Source: Sedimenticola sp. (GTDB lineage Bacteria; Pseudomonadota; Gammaproteobacteria; Chromatiales; Chromatiaceae). From it: 7,883 nucleotides of DNA. The translations under genes were made by a program, and so were the position numbers. Within the stretch, counting starts at the first letter, position 1; each line of letters starts with the position of its first letter. The DNA lies in contig JAUXBK010000124.1 in NCBI GenBank assembly GCA_030619405.1, forward strand, positions 1-7,883, in the 5' to 3' direction. The notes under the pieces are model-generated. The model did not search any database. It saw only the letters and a list, made by a program, of their open reading frames with translations, and was not told the DNA's origin. Shown here in pieces: positions 1-5,596 of the stretch.

Positions 1-217
1 CGGCTGGCTTATCTGGCGCCATGATCTCAAGACCCGCTATCAATCCCTGGAGGTCGATGAGGCCTGGGCGCTGGACGCCACCCTTGCTGGTACCGATTTT
101 TCCGGGATATGCGCCGGACTCTGTGAGTGGATCGATGAGTTCCATGTGCCTCAGCGCGCCGCCAGCATGATCCAGGCCTGGATCGGGAACGGGCTGGTCG
201 CCGGGGTGACTACCTGA
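1..217 (+). CDS. hvfC: 3' end of probable HvfC/DUF2063-family peptide-modification chaperone (partial)
   Basis: Only the last 71 codons are in the window (first full codon at position 2, stop TGA 215-217). The residues resemble the C-terminal domain of HvfC/BufC proteins: an opening WLIWRHD strand, a central 'LEVDEAWALDATLAGTDFS' helix segment, and a closing 'IQAWIGNGLVAG' stretch like the family's W-x-x-x-G-L ending. Family knowledge: HvfC partners the DUF692/MNIO-type enzyme HvfB, which modifies cysteines of small HvfA/bufferin-like peptides, and HvfA-HvfB would normally lie upstream, outside this window. The gene is followed by a repeat-filled gap and is probably not co-transcribed with the transporter operon. 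The assignment rests on pattern memory of a short fragment. Another DUF2063-like or winged-helix C-terminus is possible. Confidence 0.55.
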   Translation, partial: GWLIWRHDLKTRYQSLEVDEAWALDATLAGTDFSGICAGLCEWIDEFHVPQRAASMIQAWIGNGLVAGVTT

Positions 218-283
218 AGCAATCAACCCCGTGAACGGTTACGAAAAGACGCTCTCACACGGAGACACGGAGAAGAAGAGACG

Positions 284-519
284 AATGAGAATGAAATCGA
301 AAGTATTGTCGTCGGCTGTGCCGCAAAGATGCATAGGCGACTCACCCCAGCTCTGCTGGGTAACCGGAGGGTTAGGGTGAGGGGTTCAAAACGGCAGGGG
401 GAGTGAACGGTTACCTCTGCAGGAGAGTGTCCATCAGGAAGGTTGGCTATCTGCTGAATTTTGGTGAACTCCTGATGAAGGACGGCATCTCCCGCATCAT
501 AAATTGCAAACTGGAATAA
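284..519 (+). pseudogene. GxxExxY-family protein, decayed remnant (left copy)
   Basis: Positions 284-358 read NENEIESIVVGC then AAKMHRRLTPALL, matching the GxxExxY amino end (family-like pattern ENEI...VHRELGPGLLESVYEE). After a 55-bp interruption (360-414), positions 417-440 read LQESVHQE, the continuation of that motif. At 440 it jumps with a frame change to the family's carboxy end, KVGYLLNFGELLMKDGISR (439-495), ending at TAA 517-519. An intact family member is roughly 120-130 residues, so about 60 middle residues, including most of the predicted nuclease-like core, are missing. No start codon fits: the frame is open upstream through the repeat arm. GxxExxY proteins have no firmly established function. 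The gene is broken by both an internal deletion and an insertion. Confidence 0.75.
360..414 (+). mobile_element. 55-bp insertion with inverted ends and 9-bp flanking duplication
   Basis: The segment begins GTAACCG (360-366) and ends CGGTTAC (408-414), exact reverse complements. It is flanked by CTCTGCTGG (351-359) and CTCTGCAGG (415-423), nine-base direct repeats with one mismatch. Removing the segment and one flank restores the GxxExxY reading P-A-L-L-E-S-V-H-Q-E across the join in one frame. That is the behaviour expected of a tiny transposed element with a target duplication. The inside contains AGGGTTAGGGTGAGGGG. Its right half (from TTCAAAACGG) resembles 6872-6899 on the minus strand, and its last 12 bases recur at 231-242. 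At 55 bp it cannot encode a transposase. Confidence 0.6.
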
Positions 520-600
520 CCGCTTTATTTTTCTCCGTGTCTCCGTGCCTCCGTGTGAGACAATTCTTTCGTGTCGAGTCGAATTATCGGTAACGGCATC
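385..600 (+). repeat. Long dispersed repeat, copy A (inverted relative to 6665-6901)
   Basis: Read on the plus strand it contains the end of the 55-bp insertion, the LLESV motif, the GxxExxY carboxy end, the CTCCGTGTCTCCGTGCC words, and a tail ending at TAACGGCATC (591-600). The minus strand of 6665-6901 follows the same order with scattered mismatches and one extra stretch of about 25 bp. Both copies join the LLESV motif to the carboxy end at the same base (GAA|GGTTGGCTAT). By eye the similarity is strong over roughly 200 bp. I did not compute an identity value. Confidence 0.75.
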
Positions 601-641
601 TCTTTTATCCCATTGATAATTGCTGGCATACCCTGCACCAT

Positions 642-670
642 TTTGCATTTGAACTGCACAGGCGTAGACT
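642..670 (+). promoter_or_regulatory. Weak candidate sigma-70 promoter for the transporter operon
   Basis: TTTGCA (642-647) and TAGACT (665-670) are 17 bases apart and each matches four of six consensus positions. A better -10-like TATGAT lies at 734-739, but its only good -35-like partner, TCGACA (705-710), is 23 bases away, which is too far. The operon promoter must lie between the repeat element and position 769 unless the repeat supplies it. Neither candidate is convincing. Confidence 0.2.
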
Positions 671-769
671 TGAACCTGTCGCACAGCCGCAGAATTCCAG
701 CCGGTCGACACCGTAGCCGGGGCTGTTGCCGTTTATGATTAACGGGTCCAGAGCGGGGAGCAATCAAGA

Positions 770-2323
770 ATGAAAAAATTGGTGACCTTGGCCACGAGTA
801 TTCTACTCAGCCTCACTTTTGTCATGGGCGCACAAGCGAAGACCCTGCGCCTGGCCTATGATGCGGATCCGGTTTCACTGGACCCTCACGAACAGCTGTC
901 CGGTGGCATGCTGCAACTCTCCCACATGATATTCGACCCCCTGGTCCGCTGGAACAAGGAGATGACATTTGATCCCCGACTGGCCAAATCCTGGGAACGC
1001 CTCGATGAATACACCGTGCGTTTCCATCTGAGAAAAGGGATCAAGTTCCACAGCGGTAACCCGTTCACTGCAAAAGATGTGGTCTGGACCTTCGAGCGCC
1101 TGAAGCAGAGTGCGGACTTCAAAGGGTTGTTTCAGCCCTTCAAGGAACTGAATGCGGTGGATGACTACACCATCGATCTGGTCACCAGCAAACCCTATCC
1201 CCTGGTCATGCACATGGCCACCTACATCTTCCCGATGGACAGCAAGTTCTACAGCGGAACCGACAAGAACGGTAATCCCAAGGAGATGCTGAAGAAGCAC
1301 GCAGACACCTACGCCTCCACCCATGCATCCGGTACCGGCCCCTACATCGTCAGCAAACGCCAGCAGGGGGTGCGAGTCGACTTCAAACGCTTCGGCGACT
1401 ACTGGGACAAAAAATCCCCGGGAAACGTCACCGACATCGTGTTGACCCCGATCAAAGAGTCCCCGACCCGGGTAGCCGCCCTGCTCTCGGGTGACGTCGA
1501 CTTCATCGCACCGGTACCGCCCACTGATCTGAAACGGATCCGTAAAAGCCCCAAGGCGGAACTGGTCACCATGAGTGGCACCCGGATCATCACCTTCCAG
1601 CTCAACCAGAAGCGCCGCGCCGAGTTCGAGAACAAGCAGGTCCGTCAGGCCATGGTCTACGCCGTCAACAACGTCGGTATCGTCAAAAAGATCATGAAGG
1701 GTTTCGCCACGCCCGCCGCCCAGCAGAGCCCGAAGGGGTACACGGGTCACGTCGCCTCCCTCGAGCCCCGCTACGACCTGGCCAAGGCAGAACATCTGAT
1801 GAAGGAGGCCGGTTACGAAAAGGGTTTTACCGTCACCATGATGGCTCCCAACAACCGCTACGTGAACGATGCCAAGATCGCCCAGGCGGTCGCTTCCATG
1901 CTCTCCAAGATCAATATCCGGGTCGACCTGAAGACCATGCCAAAGGCCCAGTACTGGCCCAAGTTCGACGAACGCGCCGCCGACATCATGATGATCGGCT
2001 GGCACTCGGATACCGAGGATTCCGCCAACTTCTCCGAGTTCCTGGTGATGTGCTCGGACGAGAAGACCGGTTACGGCCAGTACAACAGCGGCAACTACTG
2101 CAACAAAGCGGTGGATAAGCTGATACTGGCGAGCCAGGGCGAGACTGATGAGGCCAAACGCACAGCCATGCTGCAGCAGGTGGAGAAAATCCTGTACGAC
2201 GATGCGGCCTTCGTCCCCCTGCACTGGCAGGATCTGGCCTGGGCCTCCCGCAAAGGGGTGCACATCGAGAAGATCGTCAACGTGATGAACTTCCCCTACC
2301 TGGGTGACCTGGTAATCGACTGA
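770..2323 (+). CDS. dppA: Periplasmic peptide-binding protein of an ABC importer (SBP family 5, DppA-like)
   Basis: A 517-residue protein, normal length for extracellular solute-binding family 5. It captures ligand in the periplasm and delivers it to the DppBC permease encoded downstream. Residues 1-23 form a Sec signal peptide: MKK, a hydrophobic core of about 15 residues, and AQA before the cut at K24. Mature-protein hallmarks include 'DPVSLDPHEQLSG' near the amino end, LAKSW (71-75), the 'FHLRKGIKFHSG' segment (85-96), GTGPY (188-192), GDYW (209-212) and QVRQAMVYAVN (290-300). G-W-H-S-D at 410-414 lies where DppA-type proteins have the aspartate that holds a peptide's amino group. C428 and C444 could form a disulfide, as in a similar DppA segment (from memory). 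GGGGAG at 755-760 supports this ATG. The operon suggests di/oligopeptides, but related proteins bind heme, glutathione or nickel, so the ligand is open. It is cut off from dppB by 400 bp of palindromes. Confidence 0.9.
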   Translation: MKKLVTLATSILLSLTFVMGAQAKTLRLAYDADPVSLDPHEQLSGGMLQLSHMIFDPLVRWNKEMTFDPRLAKSWERLDEYTVRFHLRKGIKFHSGNPFTAKDVVWTFERLKQSADFKGLFQPFKELNAVDDYTIDLVTSKPYPLVMHMATYIFPMDSKFYSGTDKNGNPKEMLKKHADTYASTHASGTGPYIVSKRQQGVRVDFKRFGDYWDKKSPGNVTDIVLTPIKESPTRVAALLSGDVDFIAPVPPTDLKRIRKSPKAELVTMSGTRIITFQLNQKRRAEFENKQVRQAMVYAVNNVGIVKKIMKGFATPAAQQSPKGYTGHVASLEPRYDLAKAEHLMKEAGYEKGFTVTMMAPNNRYVNDAKIAQAVASMLSKINIRVDLKTMPKAQYWPKFDERAADIMMIGWHSDTEDSANFSEFLVMCSDEKTGYGQYNSGNYCNKAVDKLILASQGETDEAKRTAMLQQVEKILYDDAAFVPLHWQDLAWASRKGVHIEKIVNVMNFPYLGDLVID

Positions 2324-2384
2324 GGCGGTAATTCTGCCGGTACAAAGAAAGGCCACGCATAGACTTCAGATGAAACGCCGGCAT

Positions 2385-2415
2385 CCGCCTCACATGCCGT
2401 CACGGTGTGAGGCGG
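2385..2415 (+). other. GC-rich hairpin 62 bp behind dppA
   Basis: CCGCCTCACA (2385-2394) pairs exactly with TGTGAGGCGG (2406-2415). The inner CCG/CGG also pair after a two-base TG bulge, leaving a three-base loop. There is no run of T after the stem, so it is not a classical intrinsic terminator. It may protect the dppA message from 3' decay or act as a partial attenuator. Confidence 0.55.
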
Positions 2416-2439
2416 CTGGTTCTCTGAAAAAACAGGCGC

Positions 2440-2467
2440 TGTAGGTCGGGCTGAAGCCCGACCTACA
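2440..2467. repeat. Perfect 28-bp palindromic repeat (TGTAGGTCGGGCT type)
   Basis: TGTAGGTCGGGCT (2440-2452), GA, then the exact reverse complement AGCCCGACCTACA (2455-2467). This 'GTAGGTCGGGCT...AGCCCGACCTAC' unit is a familiar dispersed palindrome in proteobacterial genomes (from memory). It resembles in design, but not in sequence, the hairpin at 6902-6929. Confidence 0.75.
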
Positions 2468-2563
2468 ACATCATACAGACCGGATACGCGCAGCGCATCC
2501 GGCACGCCCGATCGCCAGCAATTCTCAATATGGAAACAAAGTGCACATATCTACCCAAGGTTT

Positions 2564-2642
2564 TCACCACGAAGGAGACGAAGAGCACGAAGAATTCTTG
2601 TTTTTAAATGTTTCTTCGTGTTCTTCGTGCGCTTCGTGGTGA
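2564..2642. repeat. Long hairpin of CACGAAG-type repeat
   Basis: The left arm 2564-2595 starts TCACCACGAAG and the right arm 2611-2642 ends CTTCGTGGTGA. Across 32 bases I count 28 complementary positions, with a 15-base AT-rich loop (2596-2610). Each arm contains repeated ACGAAG words. Words of this kind are common interspersed repeats in proteobacteria and sit around GxxExxY and similar small genes. Here they form the core of the larger palindrome. Confidence 0.7.
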
Positions 2643-2675
2643 TTCTTTTCCCATATTTAGAATTGCTGCCCGGTC

Positions 2676-2700
2676 GCCGGATGCGCTGCGCTTATCCGGC
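2676..2700 (+). repeat. REP unit directly upstream of dppB
   Basis: GCCGGATGCGCTGCGCTTATCCGGC followed by CTACG closely resembles the enterobacterial REP consensus of the GCCGGATG...TTATCCGGCCTACG type. The stem is GCCGGAT/ATCCGGC around a small inner GCGC pairing. It ends 23 bases before the dppB start. Its inverted partner is at 2480-2502. Confidence 0.75.
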
Positions 2701-2723
2701 CTACGTTCCTTCGAACCATTGAA

Positions 2724-3704
2724 ATGATCGCCTTTTTCATCAGACGCATCGGTCAGGCGATGATCGTGATGTTCGTCATCAGCCTCATCGCCTTCTCCAT
2801 CCAGGACAACCTGGGCGACCCGTTGCGGGAGCTGGTGGGGCAGTCCGTATCTGAAGCGGAACGCCAGGTGCTGCGCGACGAGATGGGGCTGAACGACCCC
2901 TTTCTGGTCCAGTACTGGCGCTTCCTGAAGCGGGCGGTCAAGGGCGACCTGGGGAATTCCTACTTCTTCAAACGGCCGGCCCTCGAAGTGATCCTTGAGA
3001 AACTGCCCGCCACCGTGGAACTGGTGATGGGGGCAACCCTGATCATCCTGCTGTTCTCGATCCCGATCGGGGTCTACTGCGCTATCAACCCCCGCAGCTG
3101 GCTCACCAAACTGATGATGGGGACCAGTATCATCGGCATCTCGATTCCGGTCTTTCTCACCGCCATCCTGCTGATCTATCTCTTTTCCATCGAACTCGGC
3201 TGGTTCCCCTCCTTCGGGCGGGGGGAGACCACCGTCCTGTTTGGTGGCTGGCACACCGGGCTGTTGACGCGCGACGGGCTGATGCACCTGATCCTGCCGT
3301 CGATCGCCCTCTCCTCCATCATGCTGCCCCTGTTCATCCGGCTGATCCGCTCCGAGATGATGGAGGTGCTGGAACAGGAGTACATCCGTTTTGCCTGGGC
3401 CAAGGGGCTGACCCGAAAGCGGATCTGGTTCCTGCATGCATTGAAGAACACGCTGCTGCCGGTGATCACCGTCGGTGGGGTACAGATCGGCACCATGATC
3501 GCCTACACCATCCTCACTGAAACCGTGTTCCAGTGGCCGGGGATGGGCTTTCTTTTTCTGGAAGCGGTGAACCGGGTCGATACCCCGCTGATCATCGCCT
3601 ATCTGATCGTGGTCGGCCTGATCTTCGTGATCACCAATACCCTTGTGGATCTGATCTACGGGCTGGTGAACCCCACCGTCAAGCTGACAGGAGGAGCGGC
3701 ATGA
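2724..3704 (+). CDS. dppB: Inner-membrane permease of peptide ABC transporter (DppB-like)
   Basis: A 326-residue BPD_transp_1 permease, within the usual 306-340 range for OppB/DppB. Together with DppC it forms the transmembrane channel. Six hydrophobic segments are visible, near residues 9-28, 100-122, 134-155, 186-207, 247-266 and 288-312. The opening MIAFFIRRIGQA is typical of the subfamily, followed by GDPL (31-34) and GDLGNSY (74-80). The EAA loop that docks on the ATPase is at about 219-247 (EYIRFAWAKGL, then ALKNTLLPV). The ATG at 2724 gives the expected amino end, but no Shine-Dalgarno sequence precedes it (CTTCGAACCATTGAA) and a REP ends 23 bases upstream. An internal ATG at 2760 would cut off the first membrane segment. 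The stop overlaps the dppC start as ATGA, so the two are probably translationally coupled. Confidence 0.92.
   Translation: MIAFFIRRIGQAMIVMFVISLIAFSIQDNLGDPLRELVGQSVSEAERQVLRDEMGLNDPFLVQYWRFLKRAVKGDLGNSYFFKRPALEVILEKLPATVELVMGATLIILLFSIPIGVYCAINPRSWLTKLMMGTSIIGISIPVFLTAILLIYLFSIELGWFPSFGRGETTVLFGGWHTGLLTRDGLMHLILPSIALSSIMLPLFIRLIRSEMMEVLEQEYIRFAWAKGLTRKRIWFLHALKNTLLPVITVGGVQIGTMIAYTILTETVFQWPGMGFLFLEAVNRVDTPLIIAYLIVVGLIFVITNTLVDLIYGLVNPTVKLTGGAA
3689..3696 (+). promoter_or_regulatory. Strong ribosome binding site that fixes the dppC start
   Basis: AGGAGGAG lies four bases before the ATG at 3701. It supports that start rather than an in-frame ATG at 3533, which would add 56 residues read from the dppB gene in another frame. 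Confidence 0.75.
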
Positions 3705-4621
3705 TCCGCCACTGGAGACTCTTCGTCGACTCCACCTTTCTCTACCGGTTCCGCCGGGACAAGGTGGCCATCGCCAGCTTCAGCCTGCTACTGCTGATGG
3801 TGCTGCTGAGCTTTTCCTCGCCCCTGATCGCCCCCTTCGACCCCTACGACCCGGCCCAGATCGACATCATGGACTCGGACATGCCACCCGCGTGGCAGGC
3901 GGAAGGCGAGCCCCGCTTTCCTCTGGGCACCGATGCCCAGGGCCGGGACATGCTCAGCACCATCCTCTACGGCACCCGTATCTCCATCACCATCGGGCTG
4001 TTCGCGGTGCTGCTGCAGTCGATCCTGGGGATCTCGCTGGGCCTGATCGCCGGCTATTTCGGGGGACGTATCGACGCCTTTCTGATGCGGCTGGCGGATA
4101 TCCAGCTCTCCTTCTCCACCCTGATGGTGGCGATTATCGTGCTTGCCATCTTTCAGGCCTCCTTCGGCACTGAACTCTATAACGAGCTGGCCATCTTCAT
4201 GCTGATCCTGGTGATCGGCATCGCCGAGTGGCCCCAGTATGCGCGTACCGTCCGAGCCTCGGTGCTGGCGGAAAAAAAGAAGGAGTACGTGGATGCAGTG
4301 CGGGTGATCGGACTGGGATCGGGCCAGATCATGTTCCGCCACATCCTGCCCAACACCCTCTCCCCGATTCTGGTGATCTCCACGGTACAGGTGGCCAACG
4401 CCATCATGAGCGAGGCCGCCCTCTCCTTTCTCGGACTGGGCATGCCGGTGAACAAACCCTCACTCGGCTCCCTGATCAACAGCGGCTTCGAATACATCCT
4501 GAGCGGCTCCTGGTGGATCACGGCGTTTCCAGCACTGGTGCTGGTCCTTCTGGTGCTGGTCATCAACCTACTGGGTGACTGGCTGCGAGACGTGCTCAAC
4601 CCGAAACTCTACAAGGATTGA
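3701..4621 (+). CDS. dppC: Inner-membrane permease of peptide ABC transporter (DppC-like)
   Basis: A 306-residue partner permease of DppB, the normal length for OppC/DppC. The amino end RFRRDKVAIASFSLLLLM carries the OppC_N-type first membrane segment (about 22-42). FPLGTDAQGRDMLS (73-86) is the signature of the C-type permease just before the core. Further membrane segments lie near 95-119, 138-152, 163-176, 218-236 and 272-292. The EAA loop runs about 195-222 (EYVDAVRVIGLG, then HILPNTLSPI), followed by EAALSFLGLG (238-247). The start is set by the AGGAGGAG site and the 4-bp ATGA overlap with dppB. The stop lies three bases before dppD. It works in the cytoplasmic membrane as half of the translocation pore. 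Confidence 0.93.
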   Translation: MIRHWRLFVDSTFLYRFRRDKVAIASFSLLLLMVLLSFSSPLIAPFDPYDPAQIDIMDSDMPPAWQAEGEPRFPLGTDAQGRDMLSTILYGTRISITIGLFAVLLQSILGISLGLIAGYFGGRIDAFLMRLADIQLSFSTLMVAIIVLAIFQASFGTELYNELAIFMLILVIGIAEWPQYARTVRASVLAEKKKEYVDAVRVIGLGSGQIMFRHILPNTLSPILVISTVQVANAIMSEAALSFLGLGMPVNKPSLGSLINSGFEYILSGSWWITAFPALVLVLLVLVINLLGDWLRDVLNPKLYKD

Positions 4622-4624
4622 GCC

Positions 4625-5596
4625 ATGCCGATTCTGGAAATAAAAAACCTCGAGGTCCGCTTCCCCATGCGCGGGGGAGAGCTGATCGCAATCCGGGATA
4701 TCAGCTTTTCCATCGACAGGGGGGAACGCCTGGGCATCGTCGGTGAGAGCGGCGCCGGAAAATCCGTGGCCGCCTTTGCCATTCTGCGACTGATCGGGCG
4801 GCCCGGGTATATCTCGGGCGGGCAGATCCTGTTCGAGGGAAATGATCTCGCCCGCCTGTCGCCGGAACAACTCCGCCAGTTCCGGGGCAACCAGATCACC
4901 ATGATCTTCCAGGACCCGATGATGACCCTGAACCCGGTACTCACCATCGGCACCCAGATGATCGAGTGCCTGCAGACCCACAGGGGGATGGGCCGCAAAC
5001 AGGCCCGCAAAGTGGCAGTGGAAAAACTGCGCCGTGTCGCCATCCCGTCACCCGAGGCCCGTATCGACCAGTATCCCCACGAACTCTCCGGTGGCATGCG
5101 CCAACGGGTGGTCATCGCCATCGCCCTGCTCACCGACCCGGCGATCATCATCGCCGATGAACCCACTACGGCCCTGGACGTTACTATTCAGGCGGAGATC
5201 ATGGAACTGCTGCTGGCGCTCTGTGAAACGCACCAGGTGGCACTGATCCTGATCACCCACGATCTGGGCGTGGTCTCCGAGATCACCCAGCGCGCCATCG
5301 TCATGTATGCCGGCCGGATCGTCGAGGAGGGCCCGACCCGCGATATCATCGAACGGGCCAGGCACCCCTACACCCACGGCCTGATCGATGCGCTGCCGGA
5401 ACGTACGCATCCGGGACAACGGTTGAACCAGATACCCGGTTCCATGCCGTCATTGGTGGATATCCCCCCGGGATGCGCCTTCCATCCCCGCTGTGAGCAT
5501 GTAACGGACCTTTGCCAGACCCGGGTACCGGGTTACACCCTGCTCGACCACGCCAGGGTCGCCTGTCACTGGGTCGCCGCTCAGGAACAAAGCTGA
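4625..5596 (+). CDS. dppD: ATP-binding protein of peptide ABC transporter (DppD-like)
   Basis: A 323-residue cytoplasmic ATPase that pairs with DppF to power import. Walker A GESGAGKS 40-47, Q-loop Q96 (IFQDP), signature LSGGM 154-158, Walker B IIIADE 174-179 and H-loop H212 are all intact, so it should hydrolyse ATP. The carboxy end (about 245-316) is the oligo_HPY extension: HPYT, PGSMPSL, then cysteines C284, C290, C297 and C314. In relatives these four cysteines have been reported to hold a [4Fe-4S] cluster (from memory). AAGGA at 4613-4617 precedes the ATG by seven bases. The stop shares one base with the dppF start (TGATG), implying coupled translation. Confidence 0.94.
   Translation: MPILEIKNLEVRFPMRGGELIAIRDISFSIDRGERLGIVGESGAGKSVAAFAILRLIGRPGYISGGQILFEGNDLARLSPEQLRQFRGNQITMIFQDPMMTLNPVLTIGTQMIECLQTHRGMGRKQARKVAVEKLRRVAIPSPEARIDQYPHELSGGMRQRVVIAIALLTDPAIIIADEPTTALDVTIQAEIMELLLALCETHQVALILITHDLGVVSEITQRAIVMYAGRIVEEGPTRDIIERARHPYTHGLIDALPERTHPGQRLNQIPGSMPSLVDIPPGCAFHPRCEHVTDLCQTRVPGYTLLDHARVACHWVAAQEQS

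Larger units (their letters stand above)
241..572 (+). mobile_element. MITE-like element bounded by inverted 'cacacggag-cacggag' repeats
   Basis: The left arm (241-274) begins ACGAAAAGAC and continues with TCTCACACGGAGACACGGAG. The right arm (about 528-572), read on the minus strand, begins ACGAAAGAATTG and continues with TCTCACACGGAGGCACGGAG, then one more 9-base CACGGAG-type unit. The arms are therefore inverted copies differing by one 9-bp unit. Between them lies a broken GxxExxY gene and no transposase. These CACGGAG-type words commonly surround GxxExxY genes in proteobacteria (from memory). Mobility is inferred from the arms and from a partial second copy at 6665-6901. No target duplication was recognised at the outer ends. 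Confidence 0.5.
218..769. other. 552-bp intergenic region filled with repeat remnants plus dppA leader
   Basis: No intact gene is supported here. From left to right it holds a 12-bp GTGAACGGTTAC word (231-242, repeated at 403-414), an inverted-repeat-bounded element (241-572) containing a decayed GxxExxY gene, and a non-repetitive leader (about 601-769) before the binding-protein gene. The leader has the ribosome site GGGGAG at 755-760, nine bases before the ATG at 770. No convincing intrinsic terminator for the hvfC-like gene was found. Confidence 0.7.
2479..2701. repeat. BIME-like palindromic element of about 220 bp with two inverted REP units
   Basis: Outer arms: the REP at 2480-2502 and the REP at 2676-2700 are inverted copies (reading CCGGATAcGCGCAGCGCA versus CCGGATAaGCGCAGCGCA, one difference). 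The similarity continues inward: CAGCAATTCTCAATATGG (2515-2532) is mirrored by CAGCAATTCTAAATATGG on the minus strand (2651-2668). The middle is a long hairpin at 2564-2642. The whole therefore folds back on itself apart from a short unmatched stretch next to each REP. No transposase gene is nearby. REPs of this type are mobilised elsewhere by RAYT-family enzymes, so movement in trans is the likely origin. Confidence 0.75.
2324..2723. other. 400-bp intra-operon spacer made of stacked palindromes
   Basis: The gap between the binding-protein and first permease genes holds no open frame that looks coding. It contains a GC-rich hairpin (2385-2415), a perfect 13-bp-stem palindrome (2440-2467) and a near-palindromic element of about 220 bp (2479-2701). 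The last leaves only 22 bases before the dppB ATG. The other four transporter genes are packed with overlaps or a 3-bp gap, so this spacer is the exception. Such structures are known in other ABC operons (e.g. malE-malF) to stabilise upstream mRNA and lower downstream expression. That role here is inferred. Confidence 0.75.

Noticed and set aside
623..637. Possible sigma-54 site (TGGCATACCCTGCA)
   Set aside because: The GG-to-GC spacing is two bases shorter than required.
223..711. 162-residue minus-strand open frame across the left gap
   Set aside because: It runs through the inverted repeats and antisense to the GxxExxY remnant. The resemblance between copies is explained by the repeat DNA.
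875..2356. 493-residue minus-strand open frame opposite dppA
   Set aside because: It is the antisense shadow of a well-supported gene with clear SBP motifs, and its composition matches codon-position bias of the plus strand.
2385..2415. Rho-independent terminator after dppA
   Set aside because: The stem is strong but no T-run follows on either strand, so it is listed only as a hairpin.
3533..3700. Longer start for dppC
   Set aside because: The added residues are dppB sequence in another frame. The ATG at 3701 has AGGAGGAG and the ATGA overlap.
5512..5595. Longer start for dppF
   Set aside because: The added residues lie inside dppD in another frame. The ATG at 5596 overlaps the dppD stop and has AGGA upstream.
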